Source of the DNA: Candidatus Abyssobacteria bacterium SURF_17
GTDB lineage: Bacteria > Abyssobacteria > SURF-5
Length of the DNA: 50,813 bases
Direction: 5' to 3'
Assembly: GCA_003598055.1 (NCBI GenBank)
Contig: QZKI01000118.1
Coordinates: forward strand, 1 to 50,813
A model generated the notes under the pieces. It worked only from the letters and a program-made list of their open reading frames with translations. It was not told where the DNA came from and searched no databases. A program made the translations under genes and the position numbers. Below, in pieces: positions 8,605-16,392 of the stretch (positions are counted from its first letter, which is position 1; each line of letters begins with the position of its first letter).

Positions 8605-9614
8605 GCACCATGACCGGCAGAGAACGCTTATTTGCAACCCTCATGGGCAAGAAGCCCGACCGAGTGCCCGTGAGCCTCCCCTTCGGGCCATACGGAACGA
8701 AGCTCACCGGAATCACACTTGACGAGTTCAATTTCGACGCGCAGAAACGCGTGGCCTGCTATCTGGCTTGCTACAAAGCGTTCCGGCCCGACCTCATCGC
8801 CGGCATTCTCGACCCGCTCATGTTTGCAGAGTCAGTAGGCCTCAAGGTAGAATTCGTTGGTGGCGGCTATTTCGTGCCCGAATATCCACTGAAAAAGAAG
8901 AGCAAGTTGGCCGGCCTCAAACTCGTGTCTCCCAGCGAGAATCCCCGCGTCCCATACTTCCTCGAGGTATGCCGCACGCTCGCCTCGGAACTCAGCGATA
9001 ATGTCGTAAGCGCCACAATAGGTGGGCCTTGGACGCTCGCGATGCATATGCGGGGATTAGAGCAGCTTATCTATGATACCGTCGACGACCCCGCCTTCAT
9101 TCATGAACTCCTGAGGTTTTCCACCGAAATCGTGAAAGTCTACCTTGACATAGTACGGCAGGCCGGTGTCGGCATCAATCTGGCCGACCCGTCGGCCGGG
9201 TGCAGCGTCATCTCTCCATCAATCTACCGGGAATTCGCCCAGCCTTACGAAACAGAAGTCATAAACCATTTCAAGGCGCAGGGCACGTTCCTTTCGCTCC
9301 ATATCTGCGGACTTACCGACCCCATCATGACCGATATGGTCGCCACCGGCGCGCGAGGCATCAGCATAGACGGCCCGGCATCGCTCAAAAAGTTGGTCGA
9401 ATGCGCCGCCGATGACACCATCGTGATTGGGAACGTGCCAACGGAACTATTCCTGCAGGGAACAAAACAGGAAATCGAAGCAGCGGTGAAGCAATGCCTC
9501 GCGACGGCAGCCCCGCGCGGCCATTACATTCTGTGCTCCGGCTGCCAGATTCCCTTGCAGGCGTCTCCGGAAAAGGTGAAACAGTTCACGGACGCAGCCG
9601 CTGCATTTGGCTGA
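8601..9614 (+). CDS. Uroporphyrinogen-decarboxylase-family protein, MtaA/CmuA-like corrinoid methyltransferase homologue
   Basis: A 337-residue TIM barrel of the URO-D family. It carries the zinc-site pattern of the methylcobamide methyltransferases (His-x-Cys, then a distant Cys): HIC at 234-236 and CSGC at 312-315. True uroporphyrinogen decarboxylases use an N-terminal arginine motif and lack these cysteines, so haem synthesis is unlikely. MtaA-type enzymes move a methyl group between a corrinoid and a thiol; bacterial homologues also serve in demethylation of methoxy or methylamine compounds. The GTG start at 8601 overlaps the TPR gene stop by four bases, with AGGGA five bases upstream; the ATG at 8610 is an alternative. 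No corrinoid protein gene is nearby, so the partner and substrate are unknown. Confidence 0.82.
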   Translation: MSTMTGRERLFATLMGKKPDRVPVSLPFGPYGTKLTGITLDEFNFDAQKRVACYLACYKAFRPDLIAGILDPLMFAESVGLKVEFVGGGYFVPEYPLKKKSKLAGLKLVSPSENPRVPYFLEVCRTLASELSDNVVSATIGGPWTLAMHMRGLEQLIYDTVDDPAFIHELLRFSTEIVKVYLDIVRQAGVGINLADPSAGCSVISPSIYREFAQPYETEVINHFKAQGTFLSLHICGLTDPIMTDMVATGARGISIDGPASLKKLVECAADDTIVIGNVPTELFLQGTKQEIEAAVKQCLATAAPRGHYILCSGCQIPLQASPEKVKQFTDAAAAFG

Positions 9615-9717
9615 TAGAGAATCTTTCCAATGCGCTTGCAAGTGAGGCAATTTGAACGAAGCTCCATATCGCCCACTCTCAAAGGCGTGAATTCAGGTCA
9701 CGATTTCTTGGGGCGGA

Positions 9718-9947
9718 GTCATTGCGAGCGAAGCGAAGCAATCTCCATATGATGCAGAGATTGCTTCGCTCGGGTCTGCGACCCTCGGGCTTGCGGCCCT
9801 TCGCTCCTAAGAAACTGACAAGCGTTTCGTCATTGCGAGGGAGCGTAGCGACCGAAGCAATCTCATTGGTAGCACTGAAGATGCAAACAGAGATTGCTTC
9901 GCCCGGGTCTGCGACCCTCGGGCTTGCGGCCCTTCGCTCGCAATGAC
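9718..9947. repeat. Two tandem copies of a dispersed palindromic repeat
   Basis: Copy A is about 9718-9808 and copy B about 9828-9947. Each begins GTCATTGCGAG, has a GAAGCAATCTC segment, a short variable middle, then AGATTGCTTCG, GGGTCTGCGACCCTCGGGC and TTGCGGCCCTTCGCTC. The GAAGCAATCTC and AGATTGCTTC parts are inverted, giving a long hairpin, and GGGTCTGCGACCC is a small hairpin of its own. A partial copy lies at 21-75. They fill the 509-base gap 9615-10123, in which I see no gene. Confidence 0.8.
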
Positions 9948-9971
9948 GGCGCGGATGTTTCTTTCACAGAT

Positions 9972-9992
9972 AACCCCGTCGCAGGCGGGGTT
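9972..9992. repeat. Short perfect hairpin
   Basis: AACCCCG and CGGGGTT flank a 7-base loop. It is followed by TGGATGCTCGCAATGACACC, which resembles the edge of the repeat just upstream, so it may be part of a third, diverged copy. No T-tract follows. Confidence 0.5.
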
Positions 9993-10123
9993 GGATGCTC
10001 GCAATGACACCGGTTTTGGTCGCGGCTGCGCCGGGTTGCAGGAGCGCCATTCATTGCTCCTCCAGTGAGCAGGTATTCTTACTGTAGAAGCCTCTTCCGT
10101 TCTCTGCCGGAGGTGAGCTCAAG

Positions 10124-11122
10124 ATGCCGGAATTCAGGCAGAACATCGTCACCAAGGAATGGGTCATCATTTCAACCGAGCGCGCGAAAAGGCCGGACCA
10201 ATTCGCGGAACATAGACTTCCCCGAAAGGCCACGCCCGAGTTTTCGCAGGATTGCCCCTTCTGCCCGGGCAACGAACACCAGACGCCGCCGCCTTCACTC
10301 CAGCTCGGCGATGGGGAGGGGTGGTCCGTGCGTGTCGTTCCCAATAAATACGCGGCGCTCCGGCCCGACCATTCAACCAAGAGAGAACGAGCAGGCCGCT
10401 TCCTCAAGGCCGACGGATACGGCATCGCCGAGGTCATCATCGAGACTCCGCTCCACAACCTCTCCATCGCTACAATGTCCGAACCACAGGTCAGACTCGT
10501 GCTTGAGGCTTACCGACACCGCAAGAATGAAGTTGCCAAGATGCGAGACATCAATTTCATAACATTGTTCCGCAATCACGGTGAGCGCGCGGGCACCTCG
10601 CTCGAGCATCCGCATTCACAGTTAATCGCAACGCCCATTATCCCCCCGCACGTCCGCGACCAGATTCATCAGGCGATGTCAAGCTACGATTCCTATGGCA
10701 CCTGCGTCTTCTGCGAAATGATCGAGGAAGAGCTCAGTCAGAACGTCAGAATCGTTATGGATAGCCGTTATTTCGTCGCGTTCGCGCCCTTCGCCTCTCG
10801 CTCGCCCTTCGAGCTTCGTATCTATCCTAAGACGCACCGCAGCTTCTTTGGGAACGCGACTGACGACGAGCTTGACGACTTGGCACACATTCTGAAAACC
10901 CTGCTCCTTAAGATTCACACGGGCCTCGACAACCCGGATTACAATTACCTCATCCGCTCTGCGCCGGTGGGTGACTATGCCGCCAAGTACTATCATTGGT
11001 ACATGGTCATTGTTCCCCGGCTTACGACGCCCGCGGGCTTCGAGATGGGCTCTGGAATCTACATCAACGTGTCAACCCCAGAACAGTGCGCCGAGTTCCT
11101 GCGTAGCGTGAATGTGGCATGA
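10124..11122 (+). CDS. galT: Galactose-1-phosphate uridylyltransferase
   Basis: A 332-residue enzyme of the HIT superfamily that swaps UMP between UDP-glucose and galactose-1-phosphate in the Leloir pathway. The active-site motif HPHSQ is at 162-166, with His164 as the expected nucleophile. Metal-binding cysteines CPFC are at 44-47, and a second CVFC pair is near residue 195. ERAGTSLEH just before the active site is also typical. Length matches the family. GGAGGTGA stands upstream of the ATG. No galK, galE or galM lies beside it, and homologues of this type can act in general sugar-nucleotide exchange, so the galactose role is an inference. Confidence 0.93.
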   Translation: MPEFRQNIVTKEWVIISTERAKRPDQFAEHRLPRKATPEFSQDCPFCPGNEHQTPPPSLQLGDGEGWSVRVVPNKYAALRPDHSTKRERAGRFLKADGYGIAEVIIETPLHNLSIATMSEPQVRLVLEAYRHRKNEVAKMRDINFITLFRNHGERAGTSLEHPHSQLIATPIIPPHVRDQIHQAMSSYDSYGTCVFCEMIEEELSQNVRIVMDSRYFVAFAPFASRSPFELRIYPKTHRSFFGNATDDELDDLAHILKTLLLKIHTGLDNPDYNYLIRSAPVGDYAAKYYHWYMVIVPRLTTPAGFEMGSGIYINVSTPEQCAEFLRSVNVA

Positions 11123-11153
11123 TACTCATTTCATTGGGAAAAGGCGGCACACA

Positions 11154-11288
11154 GTGAATCCGTCCCAAGGTCGACAATTGGGAATATCCTCCTGTAGGTG
11201 CGAATTCATTCGCATAATCTTTTCGGTCCCTTTGTGCTCATGTACGGTCGAATGAATTCGACCCTACAAGACCGTGGGACAGATTCAC
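11154..11288. repeat. MITE-like palindromic element with GTGAATCYGTCCCA termini (copy 1)
   Basis: The ends GTGAATCCGTCCCA and TGGGACAGATTCAC are inverted repeats with one mismatch. Inside are a second inverted pair (CTGTAGGTGCGAATTCATTC and GAATGAATTCGACCCTACA) and a central TTTTCGGTC. A related element is at 13470-13614. It occupies most of the galT-mscL gap. Confidence 0.75.
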
Positions 11289-11373
11289 AGTATCCACGAG
11301 TTTGGATAATTGGCATGCAACAAACGAAAGCGGGACTTAGACACCGATCGAAAGAACAGAAGGAGGCAGAGAA

Positions 11374-11835
11374 ATGAGCATGCTCAAAGAGTTCCGAGAG
11401 TTTGCCGTACGCGGGAATGTAGTTGACATGGCTGTGGGAATCATCATTGGAGGGGCCTTTACCACAATTGTAAAGAGCCTCGTCTCAGACGTGCTTATGC
11501 CGCCGCTGGGGCTACTGATGGGCGGCGTTGACTTCGCCAATTTCTTCATTGTTCTCAAGAACGGTTTAGCCGCCGGCCCCTACACAACCTTGGCAGATGC
11601 CCAAACGGCAGGTGCGGTAACGATAAACTACGGATTGTTCCTCGACGCGCTCATCAGCTTCCTCATTGTCGCATTCGCCGTATTCCTCTTGGTCAAAGCC
11701 ATCAACAAGCTGAAACGCGAACAAGTGGCGCCGCCGCCTCCACCGAATACCAAAGACTGTCCGCTCTGCTTTTCTGCGATACCAATCAAGGCATCGCGTT
11801 GCCCGCACTGCACCTCGGATCTCTCGAAAGTCTGA
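11374..11835 (+). CDS. mscL: Large-conductance mechanosensitive channel with C-terminal zinc ribbon
   Basis: A 153-residue inner-membrane channel that opens under membrane tension to release solutes in hypo-osmotic shock. The N-terminal helix and first membrane segment ([23 protein letters not shown]) are strongly conserved, and the second segment lies at about 87-108. After a proline-rich linker (residues 119-125) the protein ends in CPLC (129-132) and CPHC (143-146), a four-cysteine zinc ribbon in place of the usual C-terminal helical bundle. AAGGAGG lies ahead of the ATG. The channel call is firm; the role of the ribbon (oligomer contact, partner binding or metal sensing) is unknown. Confidence 0.95.
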   Translation: MSMLKEFREFAVRGNVVDMAVGIIIGGAFTTIVKSLVSDVLMPPLGLLMGGVDFANFFIVLKNGLAAGPYTTLADAQTAGAVTINYGLFLDALISFLIVAFAVFLLVKAINKLKREQVAPPPPPNTKDCPLCFSAIPIKASRCPHCTSDLSKV

Positions 11836-11889
11836 GTTCTCGTTGCGGGTGGGGAAAGGCGGGGGATGCGGGAATAGGCCTTCGGCGGC

Positions 11890-13278
11890 TCAGGTAATCG
11901 AATAGGCCTTCATCTTCCGCCACAGTGTTGTTCTGCTTATGCCGAGCAATCTGGCCGCATGAGTGCGGTTGCCGGAGGCGTCTGCGAGCGCTTGCTCTAT
12001 CATAGACCGCTCGACTTTCGAGTCATTCTGACGATTGTGCTTCAGCGGATTTCTCGGCGCGCGTGGAGCGACGAATTCTTCGGCCTTTCGTGTCTCGACG
12101 GGGAGGTCGGCAAGCTCGAGCATTTGGCCGTGTGAGAGCACCATGGCATGCTCGATTGCATGCTCAAGCTCGCGGATATTGCCCGGCCAATCATAGTTCC
12201 ACAGCGCGACCATCGCTTCTTCGCTCACACCACGGAGTCTCTTGCCCATCTTGGTGTTGAATTGCTCGATGAAATGATTGATGAGAAGCGGCATATCATC
12301 TTTCCGCTCACGCAGGGGAGGCAGATAAATGGGAATCACCCGTAGCCGATAATAGAGGTCGGGGCGGAAGGTTCCGCTCTCCACCAGTTCCCTTAGGTTG
12401 CGGCTGGTCGCCGCTATGATCCTGACGTCGACCTTTCGCGAAGTCGTTTCGCCCACCCGCTCTATCTCTTTTTCCTGGAGAACCCGCAGCATCTTTAACT
12501 GGATGAACGGGCTGAAGTCACCCACTTCGTCGAGGAAGATGGTGCCTCCGCTGGCGGCCTCAAACCGGCCGATCTTGTCATAGAGCGCGCCGGTGAAAGC
12601 GCCTTTGGCGTGTCCGAATAACTCGCTCTCCAGCAACGTTTCGGCAAGGGCGGAACAGTTCACCTTGATGAACGTTCCGTCCGACCGGTGGCTGTGATAA
12701 TGGATGGCATGCGCCACGAGCTCTTTGCCGGTGCCGCTTTCGCCATGGATGAGCACCGTCGAGTCGCTGTCGGCCGTTAGCAGGATTCTATCGTACACCT
12801 GCTGCATCAAGTAGTTCTTCCCGATGATGTGGCTGAGGCGGTACCTGCCCTTCAGTTCTTGCTTGAGGGTGTAAATCTCGGTCACGTCGGCAATGCTGAT
12901 GACAGCGCCCACAGGCTCATCCTCATAAAGTCCCGGCAGGACCGTGCTCGTGAGGTTGATGGTCTTAGGACGCCCATCTTTCGTCGTTACTTCAAGTTCG
13001 TAGTTCTCGATGCGGCGGCCGAGGTCAATGGCTTCGACAATTTTTTCGGTCAGGCGTGCATCTTTTCGCGAGGCGAGTATATGGTGCAGCGGCGCTTCGA
13101 GGGCCTCCTTGGCCGTGAAGCCTGTCAGCTTTTCGGCCGACTTGTTGAACTGCTGTATTCTCCCCGTCGTATCAACGGTGATAATACCATCATACAGGCT
13201 GTCGAAAATCGACCGCAGATTCTCCGCAAGCCTAAAAAAATAGGGTGAAAAATCCGGGCCCGACCTTTCTCCGTTCAT
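11890..13278 (-). CDS. PAS-domain sigma-54-dependent transcriptional activator
   Basis: A 462-residue enhancer-binding protein. A PAS domain covers about residues 20-135 ([20 protein letters not shown]). The AAA+ domain has Walker A GESGTGKE (179-186), the sigma-54 contact loop GAFTGA (226-231), Walker [11 protein letters not shown] (245-254) and WPGNIREL near 364. A Fis-type helix-turn-helix ([20 protein letters not shown]) ends the protein. It should remodel sigma-54 RNA polymerase at -24/-12 promoters in response to a signal sensed by PAS. The start at 13278 has AAGGAGGGG upstream; the frame stays open to 13638, but that part is repeat-derived. No cognate kinase is nearby. The only sigma-54 promoter I found is at clpB, 22 kb away. 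Confidence 0.92.
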   Translation of the reverse strand: MNGERSGPDFSPYFFRLAENLRSIFDSLYDGIITVDTTGRIQQFNKSAEKLTGFTAKEALEAPLHHILASRKDARLTEKIVEAIDLGRRIENYELEVTTKDGRPKTINLTSTVLPGLYEDEPVGAVISIADVTEIYTLKQELKGRYRLSHIIGKNYLMQQVYDRILLTADSDSTVLIHGESGTGKELVAHAIHYHSHRSDGTFIKVNCSALAETLLESELFGHAKGAFTGALYDKIGRFEAASGGTIFLDEVGDFSPFIQLKMLRVLQEKEIERVGETTSRKVDVRIIAATSRNLRELVESGTFRPDLYYRLRVIPIYLPPLRERKDDMPLLINHFIEQFNTKMGKRLRGVSEEAMVALWNYDWPGNIRELEHAIEHAMVLSHGQMLELADLPVETRKAEEFVAPRAPRNPLKHNRQNDSKVERSMIEQALADASGNRTHAARLLGISRTTLWRKMKAYSIT

Positions 13279-13391
13279 TCGGGTCCCCTCCTTGAAGCTG
13301 ACAATATCATACCACTCATTCTCTGTTCGCTGCAAGTAAGGGAACGATGAAGGGCGCGCGACATAATAGTAGGTTTGGTGTTCGGATTTTC

Positions 13392-13426
13392 TTGTAGGGG
13401 CCGTTCGCAGCGAGCGACCCCTACAA
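13392..13426. repeat. Short palindrome (TTGTAGGGGCCGTTCGC arms)
   Basis: Arms 13392-13408 and 13410-13426 are inverted copies with one or two mismatches, forming a near loop-free cruciform or hairpin upstream of the sigma-54 activator gene. The CCCCTACAA edge recurs at 38326-38333 and 50794-50800. Confidence 0.65.
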
Positions 13427-13469
13427 AAGTGGTGATTGCCCACTGCAATACTTGCAAGAGGGTGAAATA

Positions 13470-13614
13470 GGGACAGAGAATCTGTCCGCGCTTGACAATT
13501 CTGGATAATCGTCTGTAGGTGCGAATTCATTCGCATGGTTTTTTCGGTCTGTTTCGCCATGCGAATGCGAATAAATTCGCACTTACAGAACCCTGGGATG
13601 GATTCTCTGTCCCT
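13470..13614. repeat. MITE-like palindromic element (copy 2)
   Basis: Ends GGGACAGAGAATCTGTCC and GGATGGATTCTCTGTCCC are inverted. The interior has CTGTAGGTGCGAATTCATTCGCAT, then TTTTTTCGGTC, then an inverted GCGAATAAATTCGCACTTACAG. The interior closely matches the element at 11154-11288. It lies between the divergent activator and phosphofructokinase genes; the 13279-13774 gap has no other gene-like content except a promoter at its end. Confidence 0.75.
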
Positions 13615-13656
13615 TGTCCACCCATTCTCTCTCCTCATTGGGTGAAGACTGTTCTC

Positions 13657-13685
13657 TTGATTACGGCGTTTTGCTATGTTATATT
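13657..13685 (+). promoter_or_regulatory. Probable sigma-70 promoter for the phosphofructokinase gene
   Basis: TTGATT at 13657-13662 and TATATT at 13680-13685 are 17 bases apart. This gives a leader of about 80 bases before the ATG at 13775. It is placed just after the palindromic element ending at 13614. Confidence 0.55.
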
Positions 13686-13774
13686 AACGCAACAGATGAA
13701 GCTTGCGTCGTCTTGACCGCATATTGCGACCGGTCTCTCGTTCAACCGAGCGTTAACAGCAGGGGGAAACGCGT

Positions 13775-14818
13775 ATGAAAGTGGAGCGAATTGGAGTCCT
13801 CACAGGTGGCGGAGACGCGCCGGGCCTCAACGCCGTGATTCGCGCAATCGTTGTCACGGCTCACAAGCATGGCATGGAAGTCATGGGCATTATGAGAGGC
13901 TGGGCAGGCCTCCTTGAAGGCGGCGAAGTGAAACTGTTAACACTACCGAACGTCGATGACATACACCGCACCGGCGGCACGGTCATCGGCACGTCGCGCA
14001 CAAATCCGGCGAAGCATCCCGACGGGATGGGGCAGATAAAGAGAAACCTGGAGAAATATCACATCGATGCGCTCATCGCCATCGGAGGCGACGACACGCT
14101 TGGCATCGCGCAGAAGCTGCATAATGCAGGCATCAATGTGGTGGGAGTTCCCAAGACCATCGATAACGACCTTTCCGCCACCGACTATACTTTCGGCTTT
14201 GATACATCCATCAATATCAGCACCGAAGCTATTGACCGGCTGCATACAACCGCAAAATCGCATGACCGCGTACTGGTGGTCGAAATCATGGGCCGCTATG
14301 CCGGCTGGCTTACCCTGACTGCAGGCATGGCCGGCGGCGCACATATTATCTTGCTGCCTGAAGAGAAGTTCGACATGAACGAGGTGGTCAATACAATAAA
14401 GGAGCGCCAGAAGGCCGGCTATAACTACACGATAGTCGCAGTCGCAGAGGGCGCCGTCCCCGCCGACGTCGGCGATTTCATTACAAAAGATGACAAGGTG
14501 GATGAGTTCGGCCATGTGAAACTCGGCGGAATCGGCAAAAGACTTGCAAAAGTCATAGAAAAGAAAACCGGTCAGGAAACACGCGAAATGGTGCTCGGTC
14601 ACCTGCAGAGAGGAGGCGCGCCGTCCGCCTTCGACCGCATGCTCGGCACGCGCCTGGGCGTCAAGGCAGTGAAGCTCATCGTCGAGGAGAAATTCGGGGA
14701 AATGGCATCACTGAGAGGGACACAAATGACAAGTGTCCCCATCAAGGATGCAATCGGCAAGTTGAAACTAGTGGATAAAGAACTTATCGAAGAAATGAAG
14801 CTCTTCATGGGACGATAG
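13775..14818 (+). CDS. pfp: 6-phosphofructokinase with pyrophosphate-type active-site residues
   Basis: A 347-residue PfkA-family enzyme that phosphorylates fructose 6-phosphate in glycolysis. GGGDAPGLN (11-19), PKTIDND (126-132) and MGRYAGW are all present. The two residues that distinguish phosphate donors are Asp107 in GGDD and Lys127 in PKTIDND. ATP enzymes such as E. coli PfkA have glycine at both places (104 and 124 there), while PPi-dependent enzymes have Asp and Lys. The protein is therefore predicted to use pyrophosphate, which would make the step reversible. Some family members with this pair still use ATP, so an assay would decide. A 17-spaced promoter lies upstream and a hairpin follows the gene. 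It appears monocistronic. Confidence 0.9.
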   Translation: MKVERIGVLTGGGDAPGLNAVIRAIVVTAHKHGMEVMGIMRGWAGLLEGGEVKLLTLPNVDDIHRTGGTVIGTSRTNPAKHPDGMGQIKRNLEKYHIDALIAIGGDDTLGIAQKLHNAGINVVGVPKTIDNDLSATDYTFGFDTSINISTEAIDRLHTTAKSHDRVLVVEIMGRYAGWLTLTAGMAGGAHIILLPEEKFDMNEVVNTIKERQKAGYNYTIVAVAEGAVPADVGDFITKDDKVDEFGHVKLGGIGKRLAKVIEKKTGQETREMVLGHLQRGGAPSAFDRMLGTRLGVKAVKLIVEEKFGEMASLRGTQMTSVPIKDAIGKLKLVDKELIEEMKLFMGR

Positions 14819-14869
14819 TGGTGAACGTTGTGCAGCGAAAGCTTCAACGGGCCGCAAAGACCGCTGAGT

Positions 14870-14900
14870 AGCCATGATGGGGACGAGCCCTGTCATGGCT
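14870..14900. terminator. Hairpin after the phosphofructokinase gene
   Basis: AGCCATGA (14870-14877) pairs with TCATGGCT (14893-14900), with an inner GGG/CCC pairing. A modestly T-rich stretch (CTGTTCCTATCTT) follows. It is a plausible but weak intrinsic terminator between two same-strand genes. Confidence 0.45.
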
Positions 14901-14955
14901 CTGTTCCTATCTTCAGAAATCGTTTGGACGGCAGTGACAATAAATCCAAAATAAG

Positions 14956-15846
14956 ATGATATTCATCTCCGGCGGCACCGGCTTCATCGGCAGTCATGCC
15001 GTCAGGAAACTGGCGGCGGCGGAGCATAAGCTCCGCCTTCTCACGGTCAAGGGGCCCGGCCTCGCCACCGGCCTTCCTCCGGATCAGGTAGAATACTCCC
15101 TCGGCAACATCACCGACCCTGTGTCTCTCAAAGGCAAGATGGATGGTTGCGACGTCGCAATAAATTTCGTTGGCATCATCATCCAGGTGCGTGATGCGAC
15201 ATTCGAGCGAATCCACGTCGAGGGAGTTCGCAATCTGCTCGAGGAGGCGAAAAGGGCAGGGGTGAAACGATTCATTCACATCAGCGCGCTCGGGACATCG
15301 GAAACGCCCGCAAGCGAATATTTCCGCACGAAATGGCTGGCCGAACAACTCATCAAAACGAGCGGAATTCCCTATGTCATTCTCAGGCCGGCACTCGTGT
15401 TCGGGCCCGAAGACAAATTCTTCAATATGCTCAAGCCGACGCTCTATTCTCCCATTGTTCCCGTTGTCGGGACGGGCAAAACGAAGTTTCAACCCATCTG
15501 GGTCGAGGACATCGCCTCCTGCATCGTGAAATCGGTGGGTGAGGAGAAGCCGCTGAATGGAGTGTGGGAGATTGCCGGGCCGGAACAGATGACCTTCGAC
15601 ACCGTGCTCGACCGAATGGCTGACGCGCTCAACATGGCTCCGAGAATCAAGCTCCACGTCCCTGTGAGCCTTATGATGCCGGTCGCTCGACTGATGGAGG
15701 CGGTTCTTCCGAAGCCACCGCTCACGACCGACCAGCTCAAGATGCTTTCGATCGACAACGTAACCGCCGCAAACGCGCTCACCGACGTCTTTGGCGTTCA
15801 ACCTCATTCATTCCGCGAAACGGTCACTCAATACTGGAGGACATAA
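14956..15846 (+). CDS. NAD(P)-binding protein, complex I NDUFA9-like / atypical SDR
   Basis: A 296-residue atypical short-chain dehydrogenase. The nucleotide motif SGGTGFIGSH lies at residues 4-13, followed by NFVGIII, FIHISALG and a late LRPALVFGPEDKFFN segment. These are characteristic of the group that includes the NDUFA9 subunit of mitochondrial complex I and bacterial quinone- or sugar-nucleotide-linked relatives. The usual YxxxK is replaced by EYFRTKWLAE, which keeps the Tyr/Lys spacing. No strong ribosome binding site precedes the ATG, so the start is less sure. No complex I genes are nearby. It converges with the ferritin-like gene nine bases away. Confidence 0.8.
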   Translation: MIFISGGTGFIGSHAVRKLAAAEHKLRLLTVKGPGLATGLPPDQVEYSLGNITDPVSLKGKMDGCDVAINFVGIIIQVRDATFERIHVEGVRNLLEEAKRAGVKRFIHISALGTSETPASEYFRTKWLAEQLIKTSGIPYVILRPALVFGPEDKFFNMLKPTLYSPIVPVVGTGKTKFQPIWVEDIASCIVKSVGEEKPLNGVWEIAGPEQMTFDTVLDRMADALNMAPRIKLHVPVSLMMPVARLMEAVLPKPPLTTDQLKMLSIDNVTAANALTDVFGVQPHSFRETVTQYWRT

Positions 15847-15855
15847 GTTACCGGA

Positions 15856-16392
15856 TCATCCCCCCTCGAACATCCACCCCTCGTTTTTCATGAACCAATT
15901 GCCGGTATCGTTCAGGTACTCGAATGTTTCCTGCAGCAGCTCGTAATGGTGCTTCTCCATAAGCGTTAGGTGCTTGAACGCAGTTCTCTCGATATCACCC
16001 TTCGCTTTCTGCTGGGCCTCATTGTACAGGTCATAGCCGCGCTTCTCGAACTCCATCGCTACGCGCATCGCCTCCGTGTCGCTCGGGTTGGCTTCGGTTC
16101 GCTTGTGGGCTTCTTCGCCCGCTTGCTGGAAAATCGTCTTGAATCGCTGCCGAACCGGCTCGTCCTTGCTCTTCGCGACGATCTCTTCGACCTCCTTGAT
16201 GCCGCATTTGCCGTACACTTTGCGAAGCAGTTCCATATGCTGCATCTCATCCTCGGCTAATCCTTCGAACGTCTTCTTGCCGAACGCGTCTTTCGATTTC
16301 TGCGCGAAGTTGCGATACATCTGCAGGCCGTCCTGCTCGAGTTGCAGCGCGAACTTCACGATATCTTCCATTGTTTCCGGAAGTTCAGTCAT
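15856..16392 (-). CDS. Ferritin-like / rubrerythrin-type diiron protein
   Basis: A 178-residue four-helix-bundle protein. Candidate diiron ligands are Glu19 (LEQDG), Glu49-x-x-His52 (EDEMQH), a glutamate in AMEFEKRGYDLY and the second ExxH in MEKHHYE, which fits the ferritin-like/rubrerythrin pattern. There is no C-terminal rubredoxin domain, but a separate rubredoxin is encoded at the head of the same operon, so the pair could act as a split peroxide-reducing system. The start overlaps the aspA stop (ATGA, 16389-16392), and AAGGAGGTCAC provides its own ribosome site. Soluble, cytoplasmic. Exact function (peroxidase, iron store or oxygen sensor) cannot be read. Confidence 0.8.
   Translation of the reverse strand: MTELPETMEDIVKFALQLEQDGLQMYRNFAQKSKDAFGKKTFEGLAEDEMQHMELLRKVYGKCGIKEVEEIVAKSKDEPVRQRFKTIFQQAGEEAHKRTEANPSDTEAMRVAMEFEKRGYDLYNEAQQKAKGDIERTAFKHLTLMEKHHYELLQETFEYLNDTGNWFMKNEGWMFEGG

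Noticed and set aside
8601-9614. Uroporphyrinogen decarboxylase (hemE)
   Set aside because: The zinc-type HIC and CSGC motifs and the lack of the usual N-terminal arginine signature point to the methyltransferase branch.
13279-13638. 120-residue N-terminal extension of the sigma-54 activator
   Set aside because: The extension is encoded by palindromic repeats (13392-13426, 13470-13614), while the ATG at 13278 has a strong ribosome site and the PAS domain begins just after it.
14725-14741. Palindrome GACAAGTGTCCCC region in the phosphofructokinase gene as a repeat insertion
   Set aside because: The encoded residues (RGTQMTSVPI) match what the family has at this point, so the sequence is ordinary coding DNA.
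14893-15807. Open frame of 304 codons antisense to the NDUFA9-like gene
   Set aside because: The opposite strand encodes a clear Rossmann protein; this frame has low-complexity charged sequence.
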